From NCBI GenBank assembly GCA_026008535.1, contig BRKX01000001.1, positions 74,412,317-74,476,316 on the forward strand: a stretch of 64,000 nt of DNA. Direction: 5' to 3'. The DNA comes from Perilla frutescens (taxonomy: Eukaryota > Streptophyta > Magnoliopsida > Lamiales > Lamiaceae). A program made the translations under genes and the position numbers. Positions 10,701-21,684 of the stretch are shown here, in pieces. Under the pieces are notes generated by a model. The model was not told where the DNA came from and did not search any database. It was given only the letters and a program-made list of their open reading frames with translations. How positions within the stretch are numbered: the stretch's first letter is position 1; each line of letters starts with the position of its first letter.

Positions 10701-10895
10701 AATCAATTTTATTTTTTAATGTCGAGGTTAACTAGTACCGAGGTGTGTAAACCCTATCCATGTGTAATAGTCTACAAACTACACATGAGAGATAAACCAC
10801 ACTTGACAGACTAGTAGTGTTGGTGGTAGGATTCGAACTTGAGATATTTGACCTCAAGATAACACTCTTCCACCACTAGGGCTATCCCAAAGGGA
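10701..10895 (-). mobile_element. tRNA-derived SINE, fossil copy in unit 1
   Basis: Read on the minus strand it starts TCCCTTTGGGA. It has an A-box-like TAGCCCTAGTGG (10873-10884) and a B-box-like AAGTTCGAATCC (10829-10840), the spacing of an internal RNA polymerase III promoter. It ends in an AT-rich tail beside a (TA)n tract. The insertion is at the same place in every array unit, so it predates the array. Copy 1 lacks 7 bp (CACTGAG) present in all the others. The SINE sits about 190 bp upstream of the peptide gene. Confidence 0.65.
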
Positions 10896-11279
10896 CTATA
10901 TAATCCAATTATTTTTCTTATAGGAAGAGGACAAATTGAAATTCACTATAAAATCGGATGCACTGAATAAAATTTTTGAATAACTTATAAAAGATACTGA
11001 GAAAGAACTTAAATATTTGCACATTGCATCAAAGCACATGAAACTTCTTATTTATCAAATCTCTTTATGGATTTTCTTCTCTACATTTAGTTTGTGGTTC
11101 ATATTTTAATTAAAAATATAAGTAATAACACCCTTTTTTTTTGAAGACTTTGTTACTTGAATCAGGTCGGGCCGAATTGTATTAGAGAGAAAAAAGATGA
11201 TAGATGGATTAATTATGTATGATTAACATCTGTACATCTTTTAATCATATTAATCTTGTCATTTCTTGAAAATTAATGT

Positions 11280-11467
11280 ACAAAAAAACAAAATATACGA
11301 ATTATAAAAATTGTTGAAATGATTTAATCATGATCATATAATGTTTGGTTATGTATTATATTATGTTATGTATAGTCATTTAGTAATTACCTATTCATTA
11401 ATATAATGCAGTAACTAAATCATTTCAACAATTTTTATAATTCGTATATGTTGTTTCTTTTTGTTTA
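11280..11467. repeat. Inverted repeat at the unit 1/unit 2 boundary
   Basis: The left arm, about 11288-11327 (AATATACGAATTATAAAAATTGTTGAAATGATTTA-like), and the right arm, about 11416-11465, are complementary over roughly 45 bp with a loop of about 90 bp. The same arrangement recurs before each later microsatellite (near 13555, 17070, 19190 and 21270). The right arm matches the half-1 sequence (for example 12003-12048) better than its own partner, as if a half-1 segment had been copied in inverted orientation. Confidence 0.75.
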
Positions 11468-11472
11468 CTAAT

Positions 11473-11526
<54 letters not shown>

Positions 11527-12274
11527 AATAATAATAATAATAATAATAATTTGTGTTTTAATTGCAAAATTTTAAATTTTATATCTAAATTACAATTTTT
11601 TTCAAAATTTATCTATTTAATCGTAATTACCTATTTAATATTAAAATTTAAACGATTATAATAAGTTGGATGCACTGAATAAAATTTCTGGATAATGTAT
11701 AAAAGATATTGATAAAAAAACTAAAATATTTGCACATTGCATCAAATCACATGGAACTTCTCATCTATCAAATCTCTTTGTGGATTTTCTTCTGCGCATT
11801 GAGTTTATGGTTCATATTTTAATTAAAAATATAAGTAATAACACCTTCCACTTGAAGACAATTGTTATATGAATCAAGTCAAGTTGGATCGTAATAGATA
11901 GAATAAAGGTGATAGATTGATTAATTATGTATATAATTAACATCTATGCATCTTTTAATCGTATTAATCTTGTCATTTATTCATAATTAATATTAAAAAA
12001 AAGAAACAACATATACGAATTACAAAAATTGTTGAAATGATTTAATTATGATCATATAATGTTTGGTTATGTATTATATTGTATAGTAATTTAGTAATGC
12101 AGTAATAAACTTTACAAAATTTTTAACAATAGCAATACACTTTTTAGGAAAAACACGATTTTTTTTATCTCTCATTATTGTAATTAAACATTACAAATAT
12201 AGTAGAAAAAATAAACACGTAGCTTATTGTCATTTATATTTTGACATGTTTAGACACTAGAAGTGTACTTGCTA

Positions 12275-12619
12275 CTAAGATGCGCCTTCAATGTAATTCA
12301 AAATCTCATTAGCCAAGCTCGCCGCCGCGGTGGGATCAACATTGCAACTTTGGGCAGCCTTCTTAGCTAATACATCAATTAAACAACGACCGGTAATCCA
12401 GTTCCTGAGCTCGAAGGTGCAACCAAAATCCAGTATTTCTCGAAATGCTTGTCCTCCTTTACATATGGACTCACTAACTTCATCAATACAAAATTGATCT
12501 AGCTTTTTATAGCAATCGGGTTCAGATGGAGGAAGATTCACAACGGCTTTAGTCCCATCTAGGATCGCTCCACCGATTACGAGAAAAGTTATGATCTTGA
12601 TCATTGATTCAAAACTCAT
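12275..12619 (-). CDS. Secreted six-cysteine peptide, array copy 2
   Basis: Intact 114-codon copy of the same gene, 2110 bp from copy 1. It keeps the signal peptide and all six cysteines. Its only residue specific to this copy is Ala58 (Ser elsewhere). The chosen start is the conserved ATG at 12617-12619. As in copy 1, an upstream GTG keeps the frame open, but plants rarely use GTG. The upstream CTATAAAG and SINE are present. Synonymous and flank differences from copy 1 are few, so the duplication is recent or the copies are being homogenised. Confidence 0.8.
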   Translation of the reverse strand: MSFESMIKIITFLVIGGAILDGTKAVVNLPPSEPDCYKKLDQFCIDEVSESICKGGQAFREILDFGCTFELRNWITGRCLIDVLAKKAAQSCNVDPTAAASLANEILNYIEGAS

Positions 12620-12814
12620 ATTGATCTTGTACGGTTTATTAGTACTTGGTTCAAATACAACATTGCACCAACCTTTATAGTTAGTAGATCTCGCACATGT
12701 TACCACTACTCAATTAATGATAAAAACATTAAATGTGCATTGAAGGTTGTCTTAAGTTTATACATTATTAAACGCATTTTGTTAAGACTCATATATATAT
12801 ATATATATATATAT

Positions 12815-13015
12815 AATCAATTTTATTTTTTAATGTCGAGGTTAACTAGTACCGAGGTGTGCACTGAGTAAACCCTATCCATGTGTAATAGTCTACAAAC
12901 TACACATGAGAGATAAACCACACTTGACAGACTAGTAGTGTTGATGGTATGATTCGAACTTGAGATATTTGACCTCAAGATAACACTCTTCCACCACTAG
13001 GGCTATCCCAAAGGG
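12815..13015 (-). mobile_element. SINE copy in unit 2
   Basis: Orthologous position to the unit-1 SINE, with A and B box retained and the full 201-bp form including CACTGAG. Confidence 0.6.
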
Positions 13016-14346
13016 ACTATATAATCCAATTATTTTTCTTATAGGAAGAGGATAAATTGAAATTCACTATAAAATCGGATGCACTGAATAAAATTTTTTA
13101 ATAACTTATAAAAGATACTGAGATAGAACTCAAATATTTGCACATTGCATCAAAGCACATGAAACTTCTTATTTATCAAATCTCTTTATGGATTTTCTTC
13201 TTTACATTTAGTTTGTGGTTCATATTTTAATTAAAAATATAAGTAATAACACCCTTTTTTTTTTTAAGACTTTGTTACTTGAATCAGGTCAGGCCGAATT
13301 GTATTAGAGAGAAAAAAGATGATAGATGGATTAATTATGTATGATTAACATCTATACATCTTTTAATCATATTAATCTTGTCATTTCTTGAAAATTAATA
13401 TACAAAAAAACAAAATATACGAATTATAAAAATTGTTGTAATGATTTAATCATGATCATATAATGTTTGGTTATGTATTATATTATGTTATGTATAGTCA
13501 TTTAGTAATTACCTATTCATTAATATAATGCAGTAACTAAATCATTTCAACAATTTTTGTAATTCGTATATGTTGTTTCTTTTTGTTTACTAATAATAAT
13601 AATAACAACAACATCAACAACAATAATAACAATAATTTGTGTTTTAATTGCAAAATTTTAAATTTTATATCTATATTACAATTTTTTTCAAAATTTATCT
13701 ATTTAATCGTAAATACCTATTTATTATTCAAATTTAAACGATTATAATAAGTTGGATGCACTAAATAAAATTTCTGGATGATGTATTAAAGATATTGATA
13801 AAAAAACTCAAATATTTGCACATTGCATCAAATCACATGGAACTTCTCATCTATCAAATCTCTTTGTGGATTTTCTTCTGCGCATTGAGTTTATGGTTCA
13901 TATTTTAATTAAAAATATATGTAATAACACCTTCCTCTTGAAGACAATTGTTACATGAATCAAGTCAAGTTGGATCATAATAGATAGAATAAAAGTGATA
14001 GATTGATTAATTATGTATATAATTAACATCTATACATCTTTTAATCGTATTAATCTTGTCATTTATTCATAATTAATATTAAAAAAGAAACAACATATAC
14101 AAATTACAAAAATTGTTGAAATGATTTAATTATGATCATATAATGTTTGGTTGTGTATTATACTAGTATTGCACCCCTGCAATGCACAGTGAGAGTGAAA
14201 TACACATACTTAAAATTTTATTAAAATATGATCAAAATACAAAATATTCCTTCAATTATTGTACTGAATTAAAAGTCGCCCAAGGTGTAAAATATTAATA
14301 GTGAATTATCAAAAAAGGTAATTGAAATATTGATTAAAAAACTAAG

Positions 14347-14700
14347 GGTAAATTGTCTTAAAATACATAAATTTTGACGTGTTTTTGGTTTTCCATACGT
14401 TTTAAAAACATAGTTTTAATAACATGAACTCAACACTTGTTTGATTTTTCACATGATTTACAAATTTTAGTCAATGGAAATGACTTGATTTTCGAAGATT
14501 CCACGTATACATCTATGTGGGCACCAAATATCTTGAAATACATGAATTTGTGATCGATTTTGATAGGATTAGAGTGTCCGAATTTGAAAATTATGTGAAA
14601 AACCAAACAAATGTTAAGTTCATGTTATTAAAACTATGTTTTTAAAAACGTGTAAAAAATAAAAAACACCCCAAAATTTGTGTATTTTAAGGAAATTAAC
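14347..14700. mobile_element. Foldback MITE inside the small Helitron
   Basis: Long inverted repeats: 'cttaaaatacataaatttt' near 14358 pairs with 'aaaatttgtgtattttaag' near 14673. Complementarity continues inward for about 100 bp (tagttttaataacatgaactcaaca and partner). There is no coding potential. Long arms suggest a MULE-like MITE, but the target duplication is not clear. Confidence 0.65.
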
Positions 14701-14871
14701 ACAAAAACTAATTATTAAAAAATATAACCTGAATAAAATTAAATTAGAAATGGTTTCAAAGCAAAGGTTCTGAAAAAACTTCATATAAAAAAAATCCCTA
14801 GTAACATTATTATTTTTACCCATAATCCCCTTATATAAAAAAACTTTGTAAATAACTTAAATATCAAAGGA

Positions 14872-15230
14872 TAATTATCAATCTAGGACCTGAAAGATGA
14901 GTAATCTATCGATTCAGGACCCGAAAGATAAAAACTCGCAATCTAAGACTCGAAAGATGAAAATTCTCAAATCAGGACCACAAAAACACGAATTTTAATT
15001 TTATTAATTTTTTAATTAATCTTATATTATTTTTCAATGAAAATTCCTTCATTAATTATCTATTAAATCTAATAAATAAATTTTTAAAATTAATTAAAAA
15101 AATCAAAATTCGTGATTTTTGAGGTCCTGGATTGATAGTTTTAATCTTTCGGGTCCTGAATTGAGAGTTTTCATCTTTCAGGTCCTGAATTGATAGATTA
15201 TCCATCTTTCAGGTCCTGAATCGACAATTC
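14872..15230. mobile_element. Foldback MITE with internally repeated arms inside the small Helitron
   Basis: The left arm (about 14872-15025) and right arm (about 15085-15230) are reverse complements. Each arm is itself built of three or four repeats of a roughly 35-bp phrase around 'ggacctgaaagatg'. The transcript would form a long imperfect hairpin, a plausible small-RNA source. No open frame. Confidence 0.7.
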
Positions 15231-15802
15231 TACAATATTAAATCAAAAGGTTTTAATTGAATATTAAAGTACTTTAGACAATTAAATATGATATATATTA
15301 TTAATATATATAATTTATATATGCATATATATTAAACATCAATCCTCAAATAATATTATTCGTAGATATGCAATATATTCGTCCCTAATATAAATAGATA
15401 TATTATAGATTGGCAAATTTAAATAGGGCAATCTAGGTATATTATTGTAGTATTGCAATATGATTAATTAATTCTATATATTTTATTACCTAATTGCATA
15501 ATTATTTGTATGTATAATTATATCACTAATATTAGAAAATTAATTTAGGCGGGAATATTTATTATTTCTATTTACGACAACTATCTTACTTTTAGATATA
15601 ATATAGATTGTATAGTAATTTAGTAATGCAGTAATAAACTTTACAAAATTTTGAACAATAGCAATACACTTTTTAGGAAAAACACGATTTTTTGATCTCT
15701 CATTATTGTAATTAAACATTACAAATATAGTAGAAAAAATGAACACGTAGCTTATTGTCATTTATATTTTGACATGTTTAGACACTAGAAGTGTACTTGC
15801 TA

Positions 15803-16147
15803 CTAAGATGCGCCTTCAATGTAATTCAAAATCTCATTGGCCAAGCTCGCCGCCCCGGTGGGATCCACATTGCAACTTTGGGCAGCCTTCTTAGCTAATA
15901 CATCAATTAAACAACGACCGGTAATCCAGTTTCTGAGCTCGAAGGTGCAACCAAAATCCAGTATTTCTCGAAATGATTGTCCTCCTTTACATATGGACTC
16001 ACTAACTTCATCAATACAAAATTGATCTAGCTTTTTGTAGCAATCGGGTTCAGATGGAGGAAGATTCACAACGGCTTTAGTCCCATCTAGGATCGCTCCA
16101 CCGATTACGAGAAAAGTTATGATCTTGATCATTGATTCAAAACTCAT
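15803..16147 (-). CDS. Secreted six-cysteine peptide, array copy 3
   Basis: Intact 114-codon copy in the unit hit by the small Helitron. The Helitron lies about 0.2 kb downstream of the stop codon, in the 3' flank, so the coding region and promoter are untouched. It differs from the consensus at residue 98 (Gly for Ala). The upstream GTG of copies 1 and 2 is GTA here, which supports the ATG at 16145-16147 as the real start. All six cysteines are retained. Confidence 0.8.
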   Translation of the reverse strand: MSFESMIKIITFLVIGGAILDGTKAVVNLPPSEPDCYKKLDQFCIDEVSESICKGGQSFREILDFGCTFELRNWITGRCLIDVLAKKAAQSCNVDPTGAASLANEILNYIEGAS

Positions 16148-16334
16148 GTTGATCTTGTACGGTTTATTAGTACTTGGTTCAAATACAACATTGCACCAAC
16201 CTTTATAGTTAGTAGATCTCGCATATGTTACTACTACTCAATTAATGATAAAAACATTAAATGTGCATTGAAGGTTGTCTTAAGTTTATACATTATTAAA
16301 CGCATTTTGTTAAGACTCATATATATATATATAT

Positions 16335-16535
16335 AATCAATTTTATTTTTTAATGTCGAGGTTAACTAGTACCGAGGTGTGCACTGAGTAAATCCTATCC
16401 ATGTGTAATAGTCTACAAACTACACATGAGAGATAAACCACACTTGACAGACTAGTAGTGTTGGTGGTAGGATTCGAACTTCAGATATTTGATCTCAAGA
16501 TAACACTCTTCCACCACTAGGGCTATCCCAAAGGG
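16335..16535 (-). mobile_element. SINE copy in unit 3
   Basis: Same insertion as in the other units. It shares with units 4 and 5 the variant 'gaacttcagatattt' where units 1, 2 and 6 have 'gaacttgagat'. This is a useful marker for grouping units. Confidence 0.6.
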
Positions 16536-17126
16536 ACTATATAATCCAATTATTTTTCTTATAGGAAGAGGACAAATTGAAATTCACTATAAAATCGGAT
16601 GCACTGAATAAATTTTTTGAATAACTTATAAAAGATACTGAGAAAGAACTCAAATATTTGCACATTGCATCAAAGCACATGAAACTTCTTATTTATCAAA
16701 TCGCATTATGGATTTTCTTCCTTACATTTAGTTTGTGGTTCATATTTTAATTAAAAATATAAGTAATAACACCTTTTTTTTTTTGAAGACTTTGTTACTT
16801 GAATCAGGTCGGGTCGAATTGTATTAGAGAGAAAAAAGATGATAGATGGATTAATTATGTATGATTAACATCTATACATCTTTTAATCATATTAATCTTG
16901 TCATTTCTTGAAAATTAATATACAAAAAAACAAAATATACGAATTATAAAAATTGTTGAAATGATTTAATCATGATCATATAATGTTTGGTTATGTATTA
17001 TATTAAGTTATGTATAGTCATTTAGTAATTACCTATTCATTAATATAATGCAGAAACAAAATCATTTCAACAATTTTTGTAATTCGTATATGTTGTTTCT
17101 TATTGTTTACTAATAATAATAATAAC

Positions 17127-17185
<59 letters not shown>

Positions 17186-17919
17186 TAATAATTTATGTTT
17201 TAATTGCAAAATTTTAAATTTTATATCTAAATTACAATTTTTTTTTCAAAATTTATCTATTTAATCGTAATTACCTATTTAATATTAAAATTTAAACGAT
17301 TATAATAAGTTGGATGCACTGAATAAAATTTCTGGATAATGTATAAAAGATATTGATAAAAAAAAACTCAAATATTTGCACATTGCATCAAATCACATGG
17401 AACTTCTCATCTATCAAATCTCTTTGTGGATTTTCTTCTGCGCATTGAGTTTATGGTTCATATTTCAATTAAAAATATAAGTAATAACACCTTCCACTTG
17501 AAGACAATTGTTACATGAATCAAGTCAAGTTGGATCGTAATAGATAGAATAAAGGTGATAGATTGATTAATTATGTATATAATTAACATCTATGCATCTT
17601 TTAATCGTATTAATCTTGTCATTTATTCATAATTAATATTAAAAAAAAGAAACAACATATACGAATTACAAAAATTGTTGAAATGATTTAATTATGATCA
17701 TATAATGTTTGGTTATGTATTATATTGTATAGTAATTTAGTAATGCAGTAATAAACTTTACAAAATTTTGAACAATAGCAATACACTTTTTAGGAAAAAC
17801 ACGATTTTTTGATCTCTCATTATTGTAATTAAACATTACAAATATAGTAGAAAAAATGAACACATAGCTTATTGTCATTTATATTTTGACATGTTTAGAC
17901 ACTAGAAGTGTACTTGCTA

Positions 17920-18264
17920 CTAAGATGCGCCTTCAATGTAATTCAAAATCTCATTGGCCAAGCTCGCCGCCGCGGTGGGATCCACATTGCAACTTTGGGC
18001 AGCCTTCTTAGCTAATACATCAATTAAACAACGACCGGTAATCCAGTTCCTGAGCTCGAAGGTGCAACCAAAATCCAGTATTTCTCGAAATGATTGTCCT
18101 CCTTTACATATGGACTCACTAACTTCATCAATACAAAATTGATCTAGCTTTTTGTAGCAATCGGGTTCAGATGGAGGAAGATTCACAACGGCTTTAGTCC
18201 CATCTAGGATCGCTCCACCGATTACGAGAAAAGTTATGATCTTAATCATTGATTCAAAACTCAT
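17920..18264 (-). CDS. Secreted six-cysteine peptide, array copy 4
   Basis: Intact copy whose protein is the consensus sequence and is identical to copy 6, although about 33 kb now separates them. The signal peptide, six cysteines and C-terminal YIEGAS end are unchanged. The promoter has CTATAAAG, and the leader carries a small variant (CCCAGTACT for CCAAGTACT on the coding strand). Spacing from copy 3 is 2117 bp. Confidence 0.8.
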   Translation of the reverse strand: MSFESMIKIITFLVIGGAILDGTKAVVNLPPSEPDCYKKLDQFCIDEVSESICKGGQSFREILDFGCTFELRNWITGRCLIDVLAKKAAQSCNVDPTAAASLANEILNYIEGAS

Positions 18265-18454
18265 GTTGATCTTGTACGGTTTATTAGTACTGGGTTCAAA
18301 TACAACATTGCACCAACCTTTATAGTTAGTAGATCTCGCATATGTTACTACTACTCAATTAATGATAGAAACATTAAATGTGCATTGAAGGTTGTCTTAA
18401 GTTTATACATTATTAAACGCATTTTGTTAAGACTCATATATATATATATATAAA

Positions 18455-18655
18455 ATCAATTTTATTTTTTAATGTCGAGGTTAACTAGTACCGAGGTGTG
18501 CACTGAGTAAACCCTATCCATGTGTAATAGTCTACAAACTACACATGAGAGATAAACCACACTTGACAGACTAGTAGTGTTGGTGGTAGGATTCGAACTT
18601 CAGATATTTGATCTCAAGATAACACTCTTCCACCACTAGGGCTATCCCAAAGGGA
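18455..18655 (-). mobile_element. SINE copy in unit 4
   Basis: Same position and orientation as in the other units, carrying the 'gaacttcagatatttgatctc' variant shared with unit 3. Confidence 0.6.
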
Positions 18656-19230
18656 CTATATAATCCAATTATTTTTCTTATAGGAAGAGGACAAATAGAA
18701 ATTCAGTATAAAATCGGATGCACTGAATAAATTTTTTGAATAACTTATAAAAGATACTGAGAAAGAACTCAAATATTTGCTCATTGCATCAAAGCACATG
18801 AAACTTCTTATTTATCAACTCGCTTTATGGATTTTCTTCATTACATTTAGTTTGTGGTTCATATTTTAATTAAAAATATAAGTAATAACACCCTTTTTTT
18901 TTTGAAGACTTTGTTACTTGAATCAGGTCGGGCCGAATTGTATTAGAGAGAAAAAAGATGATAGATGGATTAATTATGTATGATTAACATCTATACATCT
19001 TTTAATCATATTAATCTTGTCATTTCTTGAAAATTAATATACAAAAAAAACAAAATATACGAATTATAAAAATTGTTGAAATGATTTAATCATGATCATA
19101 TAATGTTTGGTTATGTATTATATTAAGTTATGTATAGTCATTTAGTAATTACCTATTCATTAATATAATGCAGAAACAAAATCATTTCAACAATTTTTGT
19201 AATTCGTATATGTTGTTTCTTATTGTTTAC

Positions 19231-19270
<40 letters not shown>

Positions 19271-19274
19271 TTAT

Positions 19275-19315
19275 GTAATTTAGATATAAAATTTTAAATT
19301 TTATATCTAAATTAC
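19275..19315. repeat. Perfect 41-bp palindrome in unit 5
   Basis: Twenty bases (GTAATTTAGATATAAAATTT), one central T, then the exact reverse complement. In the other units the left arm is a different sequence (gtgttttaattgcaaaa), while the right arm is common to all. The left arm therefore looks newly written from the right arm by a short template switch. Confidence 0.9.
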
Positions 19316-19997
19316 AATTTTTTTTTCAAAATTTATCTATTTAATCGTAATTACCTATTTAATATTAAAATTTAAACGATTATAATAAGTTGGATGCACT
19401 GAATAAAATTTCTGGATAATGTATAAAAGATATTGATAAAAAAACTCAAATATTTGCACATTGCATCAAATCACATGGAACTTCTCATCTATCAAATCTC
19501 TTTGTGGATTTTCTTCTGCACATTGAGTTTATTGTTCATATTTTAATTAAAAATATAAGTAATAACACCTTCCACTTGAAGACAATTGTTACATGAATGA
19601 AGTCAAGTTGGATCGTAATAGATAGAATAAAGGTGAAAGATTGATTAATTATGTATATAATTAACATCTATGCATCTTTTAATCGTATTAATCTTGTCAT
19701 TTATTCATAATTAATATTAAAAAAAAGACACAACATATACGAATTACAAAAATTGTTGAAATGATTTAATTATGATCATATAATGTTTGGTTATGTATTA
19801 TATTGTATAGTAATTTAGTAATGCAGTAATAAACTTTACAAAATTTTGAACAATAGCAATACACTTTTTAAGAAAAACACGATTTTTTGATCTCTCATTA
19901 TTGTAATTAAACATTACAAATATAGTAGAAAAAATGAACATGTAGCTTATAGTCATTTATATTTTGACATGTTTAAACACTAGAAGTGTACTTGCTA

Positions 19998-20342
19998 CTA
20001 AGATGCGCCTTCAATGAAATTCAAAATCTCATTGGCCAAGCTCGCCGCCGCAGTGGGATCCACATTGCAACTTTGGGCAGCCTTCTTAGCTAATACATCA
20101 ATTAAACAACGACCGGTAATCCAGTTCCTGAGCTCGAAGGTGCAACCAAAATCCAGTATTTCTCGAAATGATTGTCCTCCTTTACATATGGACTCACTAA
20201 CTTCATCAATACAAAATTGATCTAGCTTTTTGTAGCAATCGGGTTCAGATGGAGGAAGATTCACAACGGCTTTAGTCCCATCTAGGATCGCTCCACCGAT
20301 TACGAGAAAAGTTATGATCTTGATCATTGATTCAAAACTCAT
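19998..20342 (-). CDS. Secreted six-cysteine peptide, array copy 5
   Basis: Intact copy, 2078 bp from copy 4. It differs from the consensus only at residue 109 (Phe for Tyr), near the C-terminus. It is the last copy before the 28.6-kb Helitron, which inserted about 1 kb upstream of this gene, beyond its SINE and half-2 sequence, so the promoter is intact. Confidence 0.8.
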   Translation of the reverse strand: MSFESMIKIITFLVIGGAILDGTKAVVNLPPSEPDCYKKLDQFCIDEVSESICKGGQSFREILDFGCTFELRNWITGRCLIDVLAKKAAQSCNVDPTAAASLANEILNFIEGAS

Positions 20343-20529
20343 GTTGATCTTGTACGGTTTATTAGTACTTGGTTCAAATACAACATTGCACCAACCTTTA
20401 TAGTTAGTAGATCTCGCATATGTTACTACTACTCAATTAATGATAAAAACATTAAATGTGCATTGAAGGTTGTCTTAAGTTTATACATTATTAAACGCAT
20501 TTTGTTAAGACTCATATATATATATATAA

Positions 20530-20731
20530 AATCAATTTTATTTTTTAATGTCGAGGTTAACTAGTACCGAGGTGTGCACTGAGTAAACCCTATCCATGTG
20601 TAATAGTCTACAAACCACACATGAGAGATAAACCACACTTGACAGACTAGTAGTGTTGGTTGTAGGATTCGAACTTCAGATATTTGACCTCAAGATAACA
20701 CTCTTCCACCACTAGGGCTATCCCAAAGGGA
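20530..20731 (-). mobile_element. SINE copy in unit 5
   Basis: Same insertion as in the other units. It carries 'gaacttcagat' but 'gacctcaag', intermediate between the unit 3/4 and the unit 1/2/6 forms. Confidence 0.6.
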
Positions 20732-21325
20732 CTATATAATCCAATTATTTTTCTTATAGGAAGAGGACAAATTGAAATTCACTATAAAATCGGATGCACT
20801 GAATAAAATTTTTGAATAACTTATAAAAGATACTGAGAAAGAACTTAAATATTTGCACATTGCATCAAAGCACATGAAACTTCTTATTTATCAAATCTCT
20901 TTATGGATTTTCTTCTCTACATTTAGTTTGTGGTTCATATTTTAATTAAAAATATAAGTAATAACACCCTTTTTTTTTGAAGACTTTGTTACTTGAATCA
21001 GGTCGGGCCGAATTGTATTAGAGAGAAAAAAGATGATAGATGGATTAATTATGTATGATTAACATCTGTACATCTTTTAATCATATTAATCTTGTCATTT
21101 CTTCAAAATTAATAAACAAAAAAACAAGATAAACAAATTATAAAAATTGTTGAAATGATTTAATCATGATCATATAATTTTTGGTTATGTATTATATTAT
21201 GTTATGTATAGTCATTTAGTAATTATCTATTCGTTAATATAATGCAGTAACTAAATCATTTCAACAATTTTGTAATTCGTATATGTTGTTTCTTTTTATT
21301 TACTAATAATAACTAGTACGCGGAT

Positions 21326-21338
21326 CGTGCGTTGCACG
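21326..21338 (-). terminator. Helitron 3' subterminal hairpin
   Basis: A perfect 5-bp stem with a 3-nt loop (CGTGC-AAC-GCACG) lies about 10 nt inside the CTAG end. In Helitrons this hairpin acts as the rolling-circle termination signal. It is not a transcription terminator. Confidence 0.85.
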
Positions 21339-21684
21339 GTGGAAGTAAACCGGTATGTGAGTTGTGTGTTGCACGGTGACAGTGAATATCACCGGTGCAT
21401 TGAACGAAAAAAAATGTTAAATTTAATTTTGTATTATATTTTTATGTAATTTTAGATAGATTAATATTTAAATTATTTAAAAATTTAAAAAATATAATCA
21501 TAATTATTAATTTTATTCACATAATTCTTAAAACCTTTTTATATGACATATATATATATATATGATAAGTACTTATATAGTTGTTAACATTTTTTACTGA
21601 CATCATTTCATTATTAAATTATATACACTTTATAAGTTTAAATTGTAAAAAATGTAAGTAAATATTAAAAAAAAAGTCTTAAGT

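Larger units (their letters stand above)
14163..15607 (-). mobile_element. Non-autonomous Helitron (1445 bp) in unit 3
   Basis: On the minus strand it starts TCTATATTATATC (5' TC) at 15607 and ends CTAG at 14163. A perfect subterminal hairpin (ATTGCA-GGGG-TGCAAT, plus coordinates 14168-14183) lies just inside the 3' end. It sits between A and T without target duplication. Removing it joins '...gtattata' to 'ttgtatag...', exactly the uninterrupted sequence in the other five units. It encodes no Rep or helicase. Its interior is mostly two foldback MITEs. Confidence 0.93.
9346..21312 (-). repeat. Tandem array, units 1-5, period about 2.12 kb
   Basis: Unit starts, marked by the trinucleotide microsatellite, are near 9351, 11471, 13591, 17111 and 19231. 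Spacing is about 2120 except unit 3 (+1445 bp Helitron), with units 3 and 5 slightly shorter. Each unit holds, left to right: a (AAT/AAC/AGT)n microsatellite, 'half 1' (about 0.6 kb), the 3' flank and minus-strand peptide gene, its promoter, a (TA)n tract, a minus-strand SINE, and 'half 2'. Half 2 is a diverged copy of half 1 sharing phrases such as 'atatttgcacattgcatcaaa' and 'atataatgtttggttatgta'. It ends in an inverted copy of a roughly 50-bp segment. The sixth unit lies beyond the big Helitron. Confidence 0.93.

Noticed and set aside
10829..10884. A tRNA gene with A and B boxes
   Set aside because: There is no cloverleaf, anticodon arm or acceptor stem. The boxes belong to a SINE present at the same place in every unit.
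11461..11661. Poly-asparagine open frame
   Set aside because: A read-through of an (AAC)n microsatellite into AT-rich flank.
9346..21312. CRISPR-like array of regularly spaced repeats
   Set aside because: The repeats are kilobase-sized, gene-containing and eukaryotic. No short repeat-spacer structure or cas genes exist.
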